Assembly: GCA_003140215.1 (NCBI GenBank)
Contig: PLJL01000004.1
Span: 818,661 to 882,660 of the forward strand
Reading direction: 5' to 3'
Origin: Vulcanimicrobiota bacterium
Lineage (GTDB): Bacteria; Vulcanimicrobiota; Vulcanimicrobiia; Vulcanimicrobiales; Vulcanimicrobiaceae
Length of the DNA stretch: 64,000 nt
In this document: one piece after another, positions 50,176 through 59,064 of the stretch
Layout: each line of letters starts with the position of its first letter
Numbering within the stretch: position 1 is the stretch's first letter
Notes under the pieces: model-generated
Told to the model about the DNA's origin: nothing
Seen by the model: the letters and a program-made list of their open reading frames with translations, nothing else
The model's database searches: none
Translations under genes and position numbers: made by a program

Positions 50176-52338
50176 ATGACCATCACCGATCTCGTCACCA
50201 AGCTCCAGCAGTACGACCCGTCGCTGGACGGGGCGTGGCTGGAACGCGTCTACGAGACCGCCGACCGCGCGCACGAGGGTCAGCACCGCGCCTCGGGTGA
50301 GTCCTACATCGCCCACCCGCTCTCGGTCGCCGACATCCTGGCCGACTTGGAGATGGACCGCGACACGATCGCGGCGGCGTTGCTGCACGACGTCGTCGAG
50401 GATACCGTCCTCACCAACGAGGAGGTGGCCGAGCAGTTCGGCGCCGAGATCGCGGCGCTCGTCGACGGCGTCACCAAGCTCACCCGCATCCCGTATCAAT
50501 CCAAAGAAGATGCGCAGGTCGAGAACTTGCGCAAGATGTTCCTGGCGATGGCCAAGGACATCCGGGTCATCATCATCAAGCTCGCCGACCGCCTGCACAA
50601 CATGCGCACGCTGGCGAGCTTGCCGGCGCCCAAGCAGCAGGCTATCGCGCGCGAGACGATCGAGATCTACGCGCCGATCGCGCACCGGCTGGGGATCTGG
50701 CGTGTGAAGTGGGATCTCGAGGACCTGTCGCTGCGCTACCTCGACCCCGACGCCTACCGCGACATCGCCGAGCGCGTTGCGAAGAAGCGCGTGGAGCGCG
50801 AGGACGCGGTCGCGCTGGTGATCGCCGACCTCAAGGCGGAGTTCGAGAAGGTCGGCGTCACCGCCGATACGACCGGGCGCCCCAAGCACTTCTACTCCAT
50901 CCACAAGAAGATGCTCAAGGGCCGCGATTTCTCGACGATCTACGACCTCACGGCCGTGCGCATCATCGTCGACTCGGTCAAAGACTGCTACGGTGCGCTC
51001 GGGGTGGTGCACGCGATGTGGAAGCCGCTCCCGGGCCGTTTCAAAGACTACATCGCGATGCCCAAGCCCAACATGTACCAGTCGCTGCACACCACCGTCG
51101 TGGGGCCCGGCGGCGATCCGCTCGAGGTGCAGATCCGCACCTGGGAGATGCACCGCACGTCGGAGTATGGCGTCGCGGCGCATTGGCGCTACAAGGAGGG
51201 CGCCAAGAACGACGAGGCCGGTCAGAAGCTGACCTGGCTGCGCTCCCTGCTGGAGTGGCAAAACGACATGCGCGACTCGCGCGTGTTCATGGAAAATCTC
51301 AAGCTCGACCTGTTCGATACGCAGGTGTTCATCTTCTCGCCCAAGGGCGACGTGTTTTCGATGCCGGCCACCGCGACGCCGCTGGACTTCGCCTACCAAG
51401 TGCACACCGATGTCGGCCACCATTGCGTCGGTGCGAAGGTCAACGGCAAGATCGTCCCGCTGGACTCGCACATCAAGAACGGCGACATCGTCGAGATCCT
51501 CACCAACAAGTCATCGCGCCCCTCGCTGGACTGGCTCTCGATCGTCAAGACCAGCGGGGCTAAGCACAAGATCAAGCAGTGGTTCCGCAAAGAGAAAAAG
51601 GAAGAGAACACCTTGCGCGGCCAGGAGGCGGTCGAGCAGGAGCTCGCGCGCGCCGGGCTGCGCGTCGACGTCGCGCGCGGCGACGTCATCGGCAAGATCG
51701 CCCACAAGCTCAACTACCATAGCGCGACCGACCTGTTCGCCGCGATCGGCTTCGGCGACGTGAACGCCTCGCACGTCGTGCAGCGCTTGCGCGAGGAGTC
51801 CAAGGCCGACAACGTCGTCGAGATCGCCGCGCTGCCGCGGCCGGCGACGACCCGCCGCGTTGCGCGCAACTCCAGCGGCATCCGCATCGCCGGCGTCGAC
51901 GACGTGCTCGTGCGCCTCTCCAAGTGCTGCAGCCCCGTCCCCGGCGATCCGATCATGGGGTTCGTCACGATCGGGCGCGGCGTCTCGGTCCATCGCGCCG
52001 ACTGCCCGAACACCGCCTACATGAACGAGGCGCCCGAGCGGATCCTCGAAGCGGAGTGGCTCGACGCCTCGAAGCTGCAGCACGCCGTCGACATCGAGAT
52101 CGAGGCTAACGATCGCTCCGGGCTGCTCCAAGACGTGCTCGGCGTCGCGGCCGAGCTCAAGACGCAGATCAGCTCGGTCAACGCGCGCGCGAAACGCGAC
52201 AAGAGCGCGCTGATCTCGCTGACGGCACAGATCAGCGATCTCGAGCATCTTCAAAAGCTTTTGCATAAGCTCAAAGCGATCAAAGACGTGCGCAACGTCT
52301 GGCGCGTGACCAAACGCGAGGCCCGCGTCAGCAGCTGA
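50176..52338 (+). CDS. rel: Bifunctional (p)ppGpp synthetase/hydrolase Rel
   Basis: 720 residues. The HD hydrolase domain has SYIAHPLSVADILADLEMDR and AAALLHDVVEDT with intact H-HD-ED residues. The synthetase domain has HFYSIHKKMLKGRDFSTIYD, and GRFKDYIAMPKPNMYQSLHT. RFKD is the RxKD form found in bifunctional Rel enzymes, rather than the ExDD form of synthetase-only RelA. TGS (QVFIFSPKGDVFSMPATATP) and a C-terminal ACT domain follow (VDIEIEANDRSGLLQDVLGV). It makes and destroys the starvation alarmone. Confidence 0.97.
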   Translation: MTITDLVTKLQQYDPSLDGAWLERVYETADRAHEGQHRASGESYIAHPLSVADILADLEMDRDTIAAALLHDVVEDTVLTNEEVAEQFGAEIAALVDGVTKLTRIPYQSKEDAQVENLRKMFLAMAKDIRVIIIKLADRLHNMRTLASLPAPKQQAIARETIEIYAPIAHRLGIWRVKWDLEDLSLRYLDPDAYRDIAERVAKKRVEREDAVALVIADLKAEFEKVGVTADTTGRPKHFYSIHKKMLKGRDFSTIYDLTAVRIIVDSVKDCYGALGVVHAMWKPLPGRFKDYIAMPKPNMYQSLHTTVVGPGGDPLEVQIRTWEMHRTSEYGVAAHWRYKEGAKNDEAGQKLTWLRSLLEWQNDMRDSRVFMENLKLDLFDTQVFIFSPKGDVFSMPATATPLDFAYQVHTDVGHHCVGAKVNGKIVPLDSHIKNGDIVEILTNKSSRPSLDWLSIVKTSGAKHKIKQWFRKEKKEENTLRGQEAVEQELARAGLRVDVARGDVIGKIAHKLNYHSATDLFAAIGFGDVNASHVVQRLREESKADNVVEIAALPRPATTRRVARNSSGIRIAGVDDVLVRLSKCCSPVPGDPIMGFVTIGRGVSVHRADCPNTAYMNEAPERILEAEWLDASKLQHAVDIEIEANDRSGLLQDVLGVAAELKTQISSVNARAKRDKSALISLTAQISDLEHLQKLLHKLKAIKDVRNVWRVTKREARVSS

Positions 52339-52399
52339 CGCGCGCGTGCCCTTGACGGCGACCGCACCGCGAGTGATAGAGTGGCATTCGGAGGTTTGC

Positions 52400-52954
52400 A
52401 TGTTGGCTCGCGTCGAGATCCCCGAGACCAAGCCGGCGATTGAGCTCGTCGACGGCCGGCTGGTGCAGAAGATTAGCGGTAAGCGGCGGCATCAGGAACT
52501 AGAGTCCCGCTGGACGGTGGCTTTGAAAGCTTGGTCGGATGGGCGCGGCGACGCGTATCACGAGTGGCGTCACGAGTTTACCGCGCCGGGTCATCGCTTC
52601 GCGTCGCTCGTTCCCGATGTCGCGTACCTGTCGAACGAAGCGCTCGATGCGCTCGGACCCGCTGCCTCTGAGCTGCCGCCGCGCGCGCCGGAAGTCGCCG
52701 TCGAGATCCTGTCATCCGGCGAACCAGAGCGCGTGCTGAACTGGAAGATCGGCGCGTATCTCGCCGCGGGTACCACCGTGGTGTTCGTCGTCGATCCGCC
52801 ACGGCGCACGGTGATCGTGCATGCTCTCGACCCCGCCACCTGCACGGCGCCGACCACGCGGTTCGGCCCCGGCGAGACAGTGGTGCACGCGGCGCTGCCC
52901 GGGTTCGCTTATCAGGTCGACGCGATGTTCGAAGGACTCTACTTGGGCGGGTGA
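52400..52954 (+). CDS. Uma2-family (DUF820) PD-(D/E)xK nuclease-like protein
   Basis: 184 residues from ATG 52400 with GGAGG six bases upstream. AIELVDGRLVQKISGKRRHQ, FASLVPDVAYLSNEA and APEVAVEILSSGEPERVLNW with KIGAYLAAGTTVVFVVDPPR are the Uma2 landmarks: Asp of the PDV motif, Glu of VEIL and the downstream Lys. These are common in cyanobacteria, Chloroflexi and deep-branching phyla, and their role is unsettled. It stands alone, convergent with the barrel gene 19 bases away. Confidence 0.88.
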   Translation: MLARVEIPETKPAIELVDGRLVQKISGKRRHQELESRWTVALKAWSDGRGDAYHEWRHEFTAPGHRFASLVPDVAYLSNEALDALGPAASELPPRAPEVAVEILSSGEPERVLNWKIGAYLAAGTTVVFVVDPPRRTVIVHALDPATCTAPTTRFGPGETVVHAALPGFAYQVDAMFEGLYLGG

Positions 52955-52973
52955 CGCGTCGCTGTCGCGCGGT

Positions 52974-54938
52974 TCAGAGCTTGTAGCGCTGCTCGAACAC
53001 GAACAGCGTGCCGGTGAAGTCGGGGGGCGGTCCGCCCAGCATGCTGGGGATGCCGCCGAACGCCGTTCGGCGCACGCTGATGAGCGCCGTAGCGTGCGGG
53101 CTCTGTGCCAGCTGGATCCCGGCGAACGCGACGCGTTCGGCGAAATCGATGTTGGTGTACGCCTGACCGAAGCTGCCGCGCATCCCGTATCGTGCGAGTC
53201 CCAACGAGAGCTGCGTGCGCGGCCCGATGCGCCGCGCGAAGGTCAGCACCGCTTCGGGATTGTCGTACGAGACGGTGTCTTGCGGGTGGCCGGGGACCGC
53301 GGGTCGCCGCATCGTGTCCTCGGCGTAGTCGAAGGTCAGGTCGCCGAAACGCGGGTGCCAGCCGGCGAAGAAGAGGTATTGTTGCTGGCGCCCCAGCGTC
53401 GCCGCGCTATCGGCCTGCGGCAGAAAGAATCCGTCGATGAAGCCGGTCCGCAGCGCGTTGGCGATCGTGATCGGGTCGATCTCCACGAAATTCGCGTAGG
53501 CTGCGCGCACGTCGAGCGGGCCGTCGCCGCGCTTGAGGTTGAACTTCACGCGGTACCCCTGGCGGTCGATGTTTACGGGGAAGTCGTTGATGAGCTGGTA
53601 GTTCGACTTGAGCCACTGACCCGGCCACGACCACGCGACGCTCCAGACGTTCTCCGGGACGCCGTACGGCAACAGCGCGTTGGCGTAGTACGCTTCGTTG
53701 CGGTACAGGTCCAGCGTGACGCTGGCGCGTCCGGCCGTGCGGGTCGCACCCAGGTGCACGTAGTTACCGGCCTTGCCGGTCCCGGGTTCGGCGACGGCGT
53801 CGGCGTCGTAGGTCGAGTGGCCGAGCTCGACGACCGCGTCGAGCGCGCGGTTGGCGTGAAACGCGGCGCCCAGGCCGTAGATGCGCTGGCGCTGTCCGCC
53901 GATCGTCGCCGCCGGCAGCGGGCCTTGCGGGCCGAACGCGAGCTTGCCGTTCGCGCCGTACAGTACGGTCGTGGCGACGAGGTCGCCGCCCGTGCCGACG
54001 TGCACGTATTGCGCCGCGTAGCGTGTGCCCTCGCCGTGATCGATCGTCAGCGAGCCCGAAATCAGCCGCGCCGGCGTGCCGGGCAACGCGGGCAGCGCGG
54101 CGTCGCTGAGCTCGAGCGTCGCGAGGCCGCGTTTGGCAACGAGGTCGACGCCGTGCAGCGGCAACGTCGTCGCGGGTGCCGGCCAGCCGTCGAGCGACGG
54201 CGGGCCGTCGCCCAGCGTTTCGGCCGTTGCAATCCCGATCGCGGGGGCTGCATTGGGCGCCGCCGGCTGCACGAACACGAACGGCGCCGTTTGCGTCAAG
54301 TCGAACCAGCCGGCTTTGAGCGCGAGGTTGCCGTCTTTGGTCGCGATGCTGCCGGCGAGCACGGAGGTCACGAAGGCCGTACCGTCGTCGGCGCCGGCGT
54401 GCGCCGGAAACACGATACGGTAGGGGAGCTGCTGCGCCCCGAGGTGCGGGTTGAACGTCGGAAGCAGCGACTCGCCCCAATACGCGGCGTTGGTGACGCT
54501 GCCGCGCACGTAGCCTGCCGCGAGCGTGAGCGTCGCATCGAACGCGCGTCCGAAGTACGCGGGCCGCAGGTAGAGTGCAGACTCCGCCGCGTTGCCCGGA
54601 ACGAGCGGTGCGCTCGAAAAGACGTCGTACGGCGTGAGCGGTGACAGCGGGTCGCCGTTGGCGAAGCCGCGGGCTTCGGGCGGCGCGATCCCCGGCCCGC
54701 GCGTGCCCTGCGACACGAACGTGAGGTGCGCGTCGAGCGCAACGCGCAGGGTACCGGGACGCGGCGACGGGGATGGGGATGGAGCCGGCGATGGCGATCC
54801 GGACGGCGACGCTGATGGTGCGGGCGTGGTTTGCGCCCGGGCCGGCGTCGGCGTAGCGATCGACACCGCCGCGGCCGCGGCCGTGGCCAAACCGAGGATC
54901 GCGACGCGGCGCATCACCGGAGATTCCATCAACGCCAC
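52974..54938 (-). CDS. Outer-membrane beta-barrel protein under M-box control
   Basis: 654 residues from ATG 54938 (ATG 54914 possible). A signal peptide (RRVAILGLATAAAAAVSIAT) is followed by a Ser/Pro/Thr linker (PSGSPSPAPSPSPSPRPG) and about 580 residues of alternating amphipathic strands with frequent aromatic girdle residues, for example RIYGLGAAFHANRALDAVVE and TQLSLGLARYGMRGSFGQAY, ending in FVFEQRYKL. Length and pattern fit a large porin or barrel of the kind built for substrate passage. No named family was recognised. Third ORF after an M-box riboswitch, so a role in divalent cation entry or in envelope change under low Mg2+ is inferred. Confidence 0.72.
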   Translation of the reverse strand: MALMESPVMRRVAILGLATAAAAAVSIATPTPARAQTTPAPSASPSGSPSPAPSPSPSPRPGTLRVALDAHLTFVSQGTRGPGIAPPEARGFANGDPLSPLTPYDVFSSAPLVPGNAAESALYLRPAYFGRAFDATLTLAAGYVRGSVTNAAYWGESLLPTFNPHLGAQQLPYRIVFPAHAGADDGTAFVTSVLAGSIATKDGNLALKAGWFDLTQTAPFVFVQPAAPNAAPAIGIATAETLGDGPPSLDGWPAPATTLPLHGVDLVAKRGLATLELSDAALPALPGTPARLISGSLTIDHGEGTRYAAQYVHVGTGGDLVATTVLYGANGKLAFGPQGPLPAATIGGQRQRIYGLGAAFHANRALDAVVELGHSTYDADAVAEPGTGKAGNYVHLGATRTAGRASVTLDLYRNEAYYANALLPYGVPENVWSVAWSWPGQWLKSNYQLINDFPVNIDRQGYRVKFNLKRGDGPLDVRAAYANFVEIDPITIANALRTGFIDGFFLPQADSAATLGRQQQYLFFAGWHPRFGDLTFDYAEDTMRRPAVPGHPQDTVSYDNPEAVLTFARRIGPRTQLSLGLARYGMRGSFGQAYTNIDFAERVAFAGIQLAQSPHATALISVRRTAFGGIPSMLGGPPPDFTGTLFVFEQRYKL

Positions 54939-54949
54939 CGTTTCCGCTC

Positions 54950-55144
54950 CTAAGCCTCGGCGATCATCGCGCGTACAGGATCCGGGAACGCGGCTCGGCG
55001 CCGCGCGGCGTGCGCGCGGCGCGGCGGTCCGGTCATCTTGGCCGTCGCGGCCGCCCGGTCGGCGCGACGGCGTTGCGTGTCGATGGCGCGCACGTGCGCG
55101 TCGAGTTCGGCCGCGCGGGCGCGCGACAGGATGAGGTTCAGCAT
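54950..55144 (-). CDS. Small protein upstream of the barrel gene, unknown
   Basis: 64 residues from ATG 55144 with GGGAG about eight bases upstream. MLNLILSRARAAELDAHVRA is followed by a very basic helical part (TQRRRADRAAATAKMTG, RRAHAARRRAAF). No membrane segment or signal. It lies 11 bases before the barrel gene and five bases after the leader ORF, so the three form one transcription unit. May be regulatory or simply a coupling ORF. Confidence 0.45.
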   Translation of the reverse strand: MLNLILSRARAAELDAHVRAIDTQRRRADRAAATAKMTGPPRRAHAARRRAAFPDPVRAMIAEA

Positions 55145-55148
55145 GACG

Positions 55149-55250
55149 CTACTCCCTGTGTGGTGGCGCGTCATCACGGACGACGCGCGAGCATAGTTGC
55201 CGCCTGCACCAAGGCGGTTGATTGCCGGTGCCGCTACTGCCGCCGTCCAT
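55149..55250 (-). CDS. 33-residue leader ORF after the M-box terminator
   Basis: ATG 55250 is preceded by AGGAGGTGAGG, one of the best ribosome sites in the window. The peptide starts MDGGSSGTGNQPPWCRRQLC and ends before the TAG at 55149-55151. The ribosome site is about 20 bases from the end of the terminator U-run. The stop falls within the ribosome site area of the next ORF, suggesting coupling. Confidence 0.45.
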   Translation of the reverse strand: MDGGSSGTGNQPPWCRRQLCSRVVRDDAPPHRE

Positions 55251-55291
55251 CGCTGAACCTCACCTCCTCTCGGGCCGAACTGGCCGAAAAT

Positions 55292-55328
55292 AAAAAAAGA
55301 CCGCCGGATCGCTCGCGATCTCGACGGC
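55292..55328 (-). terminator. Terminator of the M-box expression platform
   Basis: On the minus strand GCCG (with a TCGA bulge) GATCGC-ga-GCGATC CGGC forms the stem and is followed by GGTCTTTTTTTATT. It lies about 30 bases after the M-box aptamer, as expected for a Mg2+-responsive attenuator. Confidence 0.85.
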
Positions 55329-55357
55329 CGAACAGTGTGGCGACCTCGAAGGCCACC

Positions 55358-55528
55358 GTACTCCTCAACGTCGAGGGTTCGGCACCGCGCGCCGTAGAGA
55401 CGAGATCATCGTCTCAGCTGCGTTAGATCCCGCCTTGATTCGGCGGGGCCTGGTCACCCATTGGGGTCTCTCGACCTTTCCGGGCAGCAGCCTGTGTTCG
55501 CGCGGACGCCTCACCTAACGAGGATGTC
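55358..55528 (-). ncRNA. M-box (ykoK) magnesium riboswitch
   Basis: Reading the minus strand, the conserved M-box blocks appear in order: CCTCGTTAGGTGAGGCG, GGCTGCTGCCCGG, GTCGAGAGACCCCAATGGGT, CCGCCGAATCAAGGCGGG, CGCAGCTG, TACGGCGCGCGGTGCCGAAC and CCTCGACGTTGAGGAG. These correspond one to one to the Rfam ykoK leader (CGUUAGGUGAGGCU, GCUGCUGCCC, GACGCCAAUGGGU, the CGACAUAAGG hairpin, GCAGCU, GUGCUAAAGC). The 5' CCTC and 3' GAGG ends pair as P1. M-box RNA folds with Mg2+ and favours the downstream terminator, so genes behind it are expressed at low Mg2+. Here these are two small ORFs and an outer-membrane barrel. Confidence 0.93.
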
Positions 55529-55555
55529 CTCTAGAATTGTACGCCCGCGTGTCAA
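55528..55555 (-). promoter_or_regulatory. Candidate promoter of the M-box transcript
   Basis: On the minus strand TTGACA (55550-55555), 16-base spacer, TAGAGG (55528-55533). The -35 is a perfect match, the -10 poor. The start would fall right at the 5' end of the aptamer. Confidence 0.5.
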
Positions 55556-55569
55556 CCCTCGCACGCGGG
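55542..55569. terminator. Hairpin between the RND gene and the M-box
   Basis: GCCCGCGTG-tcaaccctcg-CACGCGGGC, a 9-bp perfect stem nine bases after the RND stop. Its loop and stem overlap the -35 of the M-box promoter. No U-run, so termination is probable but unproven. Confidence 0.5.
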
Positions 55570-55578
55570 CGTAGCGGA

Positions 55579-58500
55579 TCAGCCTGCGGGAACGGTCTCG
55601 GGCTTCTCGACGACGGTACGACCGTCGCCGCCGCGGCGCCGCAACGACGGCGGCTTGGGCAAGAAGCGCGGTTCGATGTGCCGGGCAACCCACAGGTAGA
55701 TCGTCGGCACCACGACGAGCGAAAGCAAGGTCGAGGTGATGAGTCCGCCGATGACGACGGTGCCCAGCGGCGCTTGCGTCTCCGAGCCCGACTCTAGCCC
55801 GATCGCGATGGGCAGCATGCCGCCCAGCGTCGCCAGCGTCGTCATGAGGATCGGCCGCAGACGCATCGGCCCCGCATGCATGAGCGCTTCGCGCGCGTCG
55901 TAGCCTTCGTCGCGCCGCAGCTGCTTGGTGAACTCCACGACCAAAATCGCGTTCTTGACCGCGATCCCGACCAGCATCAGCGACCCGATGAACGCGGTCA
56001 GCCCGAACGCGCGATGGGTGATCCACAGCGACGCGATGATGCCGATCACCGCGAACGGAACCGCCGTCATGATGACCAGCGGATCGAGGAACGACTCGAA
56101 CTGCGACGCCAAAAGCATATAGATCAGCGCGATCGCGAGGATGACGACCAGAGTCAGCGCCTGGAACTGGCTGGTGTTCTGGGTGACGGCGGGACCGTAT
56201 TGCCAGCGGTAACCCGCCGGCAGCCGATAGTTGTCCATCACCTGGGTGGCCTGCGCGAGCACCTCGCCCAGCGTCGCGCCGATCACCGGCGCGTCGATCT
56301 CCACGTAGCGCGCTTTGTTCTGGCGCGGGATCTGCGACGGGCCTTGGCCCAGCGTGATCTGCGCGACGCCCGAAAGGGGTACCGCGTTGAGCGACTGCGA
56401 CGACTCCCCGCTCGCGGCGGCGCCGGTGCCCGAGGCACCGGCCGTCGCCGCGCCGCCGCCGGCCGTGATCGCGCCCTGCGCGGCGGCGTTGGGCTGGATC
56501 AGCATCGTCTTGAGCGAGTCGAGCGAACGGCGCTGGGCCGCCGGCAGCTGCACCAGGATCGGGTACTGCGTTCCGTTGGTCTGCCAGTACGAGGCGATCG
56601 TTCCGCTCGTCGCGGTCGAGATGATGTTGGCGATGTCGCCGCTCGACAATCCGAGCTGCGCGGCGACGCGGCGGTCGACGTTGATGTCGACCTCGGGCTG
56701 CGACGGCGTCACGTTGGTATCGGGGCGGACGATTCCGGGGATCTCGGAGAGCAGCGGAAGCGCGCCTTGCCCGAGGCTGTACAGCTTGTTGATGTCGGGG
56801 CCGTAGAGCTGGATCGCGACGGCGTCGGAGCCCTGACTGACCGTCTGCTGCACGATGTCGATGCTGCTCGCTGAGACCGTCGTGCCGATGAGAGCGCGGC
56901 GCAGCGGGCGGTACTTCGCGCGTTCCGCCGCAACCTGACTGCTCGGCGCGGTCTGCGAGGCGCCGCTGCGCCGCACCAGTCCGCCCAAGCGCTGCTGCCA
57001 CTGGACGACGAAATCGTCGGCGGCCCGGCCGCGAATGTTCGGTTTAAGCGCGACCGCCATCGAGGCTTGATTGGTGACCAGGCGCGTGCCGCCGCCACCG
57101 AACGCCGAACCGACCGAAACCGAGACGTCCGCGACGTTGGGGTCGGCACGCAGCGCATCCTCGACCTTTTGCGAGACTTGGTTGGTAACGGCGACCGACG
57201 TGCCGTTGGGCGTGCGCACGTTGATGCGCACGAAACGTGACGACGAGGCGGGGAACGTCTCGGTCTTCACGACGCCGACTTTCACCGCGATGATTGCCAG
57301 AGCCAGCAGAACGAGGCCCGTGCCGAGCACGATCGCCGGCCGGTCGATTGCCGCGCCGAGCAGCTTCTTGTATCCGCCCTCGAAGTGGCCGTACAAGCGG
57401 TCGAAGCCGGCGCTGAAGCGCTGATACGGACCCAGTGGGGCGGCTTCGGCACCCTCGTGCGCGCCGGCGTGCGCGCTGCTGCGGTCGAGCATGATGCTCG
57501 AAAGCATCGGCACGGTGGTCGTGGCGACGAGCAGCGATATCGCGACGCCGACGATGATGACCAGCGCGAACGGACCGAAGATCAACCCTTGCAAGCCTGG
57601 GATGAGCAGCAGCGGTATGAAGACCGTGACGACGGTGACGGTCGACGCCAGGACGGCCATGAAGATCTGGGCCGTCGCGTTGCGCGCCGCTTCACGCGGC
57701 GCCTCGCCCTCGGCCAAGTGGCGGTAGATGTTCTCGATGACGACGACCGCGTCGTCGACGATCAGGCCGACCGCGAGTGCCAAGCCGCCCAGCGTCATGA
57801 TGTTGAGCGACTGGTTGAGCATGTACGCCGCGAAGAACGTCCCCATGACGGAGATCGGAAGCGAGATCGCGACGATGAGCGTCGAGCGCAACGAGTGCAG
57901 GAACAGCAAGATGATCAGGACCGCCAGGATCGCGCCGTAGATCGCGGTGTGCACCAGTGCATCGACGGCGCTGCGGATGAACCCCTGTTGGTCGAAGACG
58001 ACGCCGAAGTGCATCGTCGGATAGCGCTTCTGGAAGTCGGCGATCTTGGCGTAGACGCCGTCGGAGACGGCGATGACGTTCGCATCGGGTTGGGCGGTGA
58101 TCGACATGCCGATCGACGGCACCCCGTCGAGCCGAGCGAACGAACGGATCTCTTGAATCCCGTCGGTGACGCGGGCGACGTCGCGGATGTAGACCGGTGC
58201 GCCGTTCTTCACGGCCAGCACGGTGCTCGCCACCTGGGCGGCGTTCTGGTAGAGCGAGTTCGCGCGAATCGTGAACTCTTTGGGTCCGATCGCGAGCAAC
58301 CCGGCCGGCGCATCGACGTTTTCGTTCTTGATCTTGTTGACGACCGCGTTCGTATCGAGGCCGTATCCGGCCAGAACGTTGGCATCGGTCTCGACCATGA
58401 TCGCGCGCTGCGCGCCGCCGAAGACGCTGACCGAACCCACGCCGCTCACGCCGGCGAACTCGTCGGCGAGCTGGTTGTTGAACAGGTCGTACAGGTCGCG

Positions 58501-58956
58501 CTGCGGGCGGGTCGGGTCGGTGACCGAGAGGCGCACCACGGGCAGCGCGTTGGGATCGGCTTTAACGATCTGCGGTTGCGAGAGGTTGGGGTCGTTGGGG
58601 AGCTGGGTTGCGGCGCGCGCGATCTGCTGTTGAATGTCGGTCGCCGCGACGTTGATGTTGGTGCCGTACTTGAAGGTCGCGCGGACGACGGTCTGGCCGG
58701 TGAACGAGTTCGACTGCAGATAGTCGATGCCCGAGACGCGGCTGACGGCGTTTTCGATCGGCCGCGTGACCGTCGATTCCATCGTGTACGGCGCGGTGTT
58801 GCCGTAGTTGACCGTGACCGAGACGACGGGCGGTTGGAAGGTCGGGAGCAGCGCGACCGGGAGCCGAGGCAGGGCGAACAGCCCCAGCAGGACGATGGCG
58901 CAAGCCATCATGGCGACCGTCACGCGGCGGGTGACGGCGAAATCGGCGATCGACAA
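55579..58956 (-). CDS. RND (HAE1/AcrB-type) efflux transporter
   Basis: 1125 residues from TTG 58956, which has GGGAG seven bases upstream and fits the family start SIADFAVTRRVTVAMMAC; ATG 58992 is possible. LPRLPVALLPTFQPPVVSVT, GGLALAVGLIVDDAVVVIEN (with the paired Asp of the proton relay), and MLVGIAVKNAILVVEFTKQL are core RND motifs. A Gly/Ala-rich insert (ITAGGGAATAGASGTGAAAS) lengthens the second external loop. It exports hydrophobic compounds using the proton gradient. No membrane fusion protein or TolC-type gene lies beside it, so partners must be elsewhere. Confidence 0.95.
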   Translation of the reverse strand: MSIADFAVTRRVTVAMMACAIVLLGLFALPRLPVALLPTFQPPVVSVTVNYGNTAPYTMESTVTRPIENAVSRVSGIDYLQSNSFTGQTVVRATFKYGTNINVAATDIQQQIARAATQLPNDPNLSQPQIVKADPNALPVVRLSVTDPTRPQRDLYDLFNNQLADEFAGVSGVGSVSVFGGAQRAIMVETDANVLAGYGLDTNAVVNKIKNENVDAPAGLLAIGPKEFTIRANSLYQNAAQVASTVLAVKNGAPVYIRDVARVTDGIQEIRSFARLDGVPSIGMSITAQPDANVIAVSDGVYAKIADFQKRYPTMHFGVVFDQQGFIRSAVDALVHTAIYGAILAVLIILLFLHSLRSTLIVAISLPISVMGTFFAAYMLNQSLNIMTLGGLALAVGLIVDDAVVVIENIYRHLAEGEAPREAARNATAQIFMAVLASTVTVVTVFIPLLLIPGLQGLIFGPFALVIIVGVAISLLVATTTVPMLSSIMLDRSSAHAGAHEGAEAAPLGPYQRFSAGFDRLYGHFEGGYKKLLGAAIDRPAIVLGTGLVLLALAIIAVKVGVVKTETFPASSSRFVRINVRTPNGTSVAVTNQVSQKVEDALRADPNVADVSVSVGSAFGGGGTRLVTNQASMAVALKPNIRGRAADDFVVQWQQRLGGLVRRSGASQTAPSSQVAAERAKYRPLRRALIGTTVSASSIDIVQQTVSQGSDAVAIQLYGPDINKLYSLGQGALPLLSEIPGIVRPDTNVTPSQPEVDINVDRRVAAQLGLSSGDIANIISTATSGTIASYWQTNGTQYPILVQLPAAQRRSLDSLKTMLIQPNAAAQGAITAGGGAATAGASGTGAAASGESSQSLNAVPLSGVAQITLGQGPSQIPRQNKARYVEIDAPVIGATLGEVLAQATQVMDNYRLPAGYRWQYGPAVTQNTSQFQALTLVVILAIALIYMLLASQFESFLDPLVIMTAVPFAVIGIIASLWITHRAFGLTAFIGSLMLVGIAVKNAILVVEFTKQLRRDEGYDAREALMHAGPMRLRPILMTTLATLGGMLPIAIGLESGSETQAPLGTVVIGGLITSTLLSLVVVPTIYLWVARHIEPRFLPKPPSLRRRGGDGRTVVEKPETVPAG

Positions 58957-59034
58957 GCAGCTACTCCCGGAGGGGCGGACCTCCGTAAACATTGGGACTT
59001 TTCCCTGGGACGGTCCTCAGGAGCGTACCCGCGC

Positions 59035-59064
59035 TTGCCGCCGTTAACGAGCGCGTGATACGAT
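59035..59064 (+). promoter_or_regulatory. Promoter of the rpsF-ssb operon
   Basis: TTGCCG (59035-59040), 18-base spacer, TACGAT (59059-59064). The 19 bases from the -10 onward equal those of the secD promoter. The leader to rpsF is about 90 bases long. Confidence 0.55.

Noticed and set aside
55290-55530. RNase P RNA, SRP RNA, 6S RNA or ykkC element
   Set aside because: None of their signature sequences is present, whereas every conserved M-box block is found in order.
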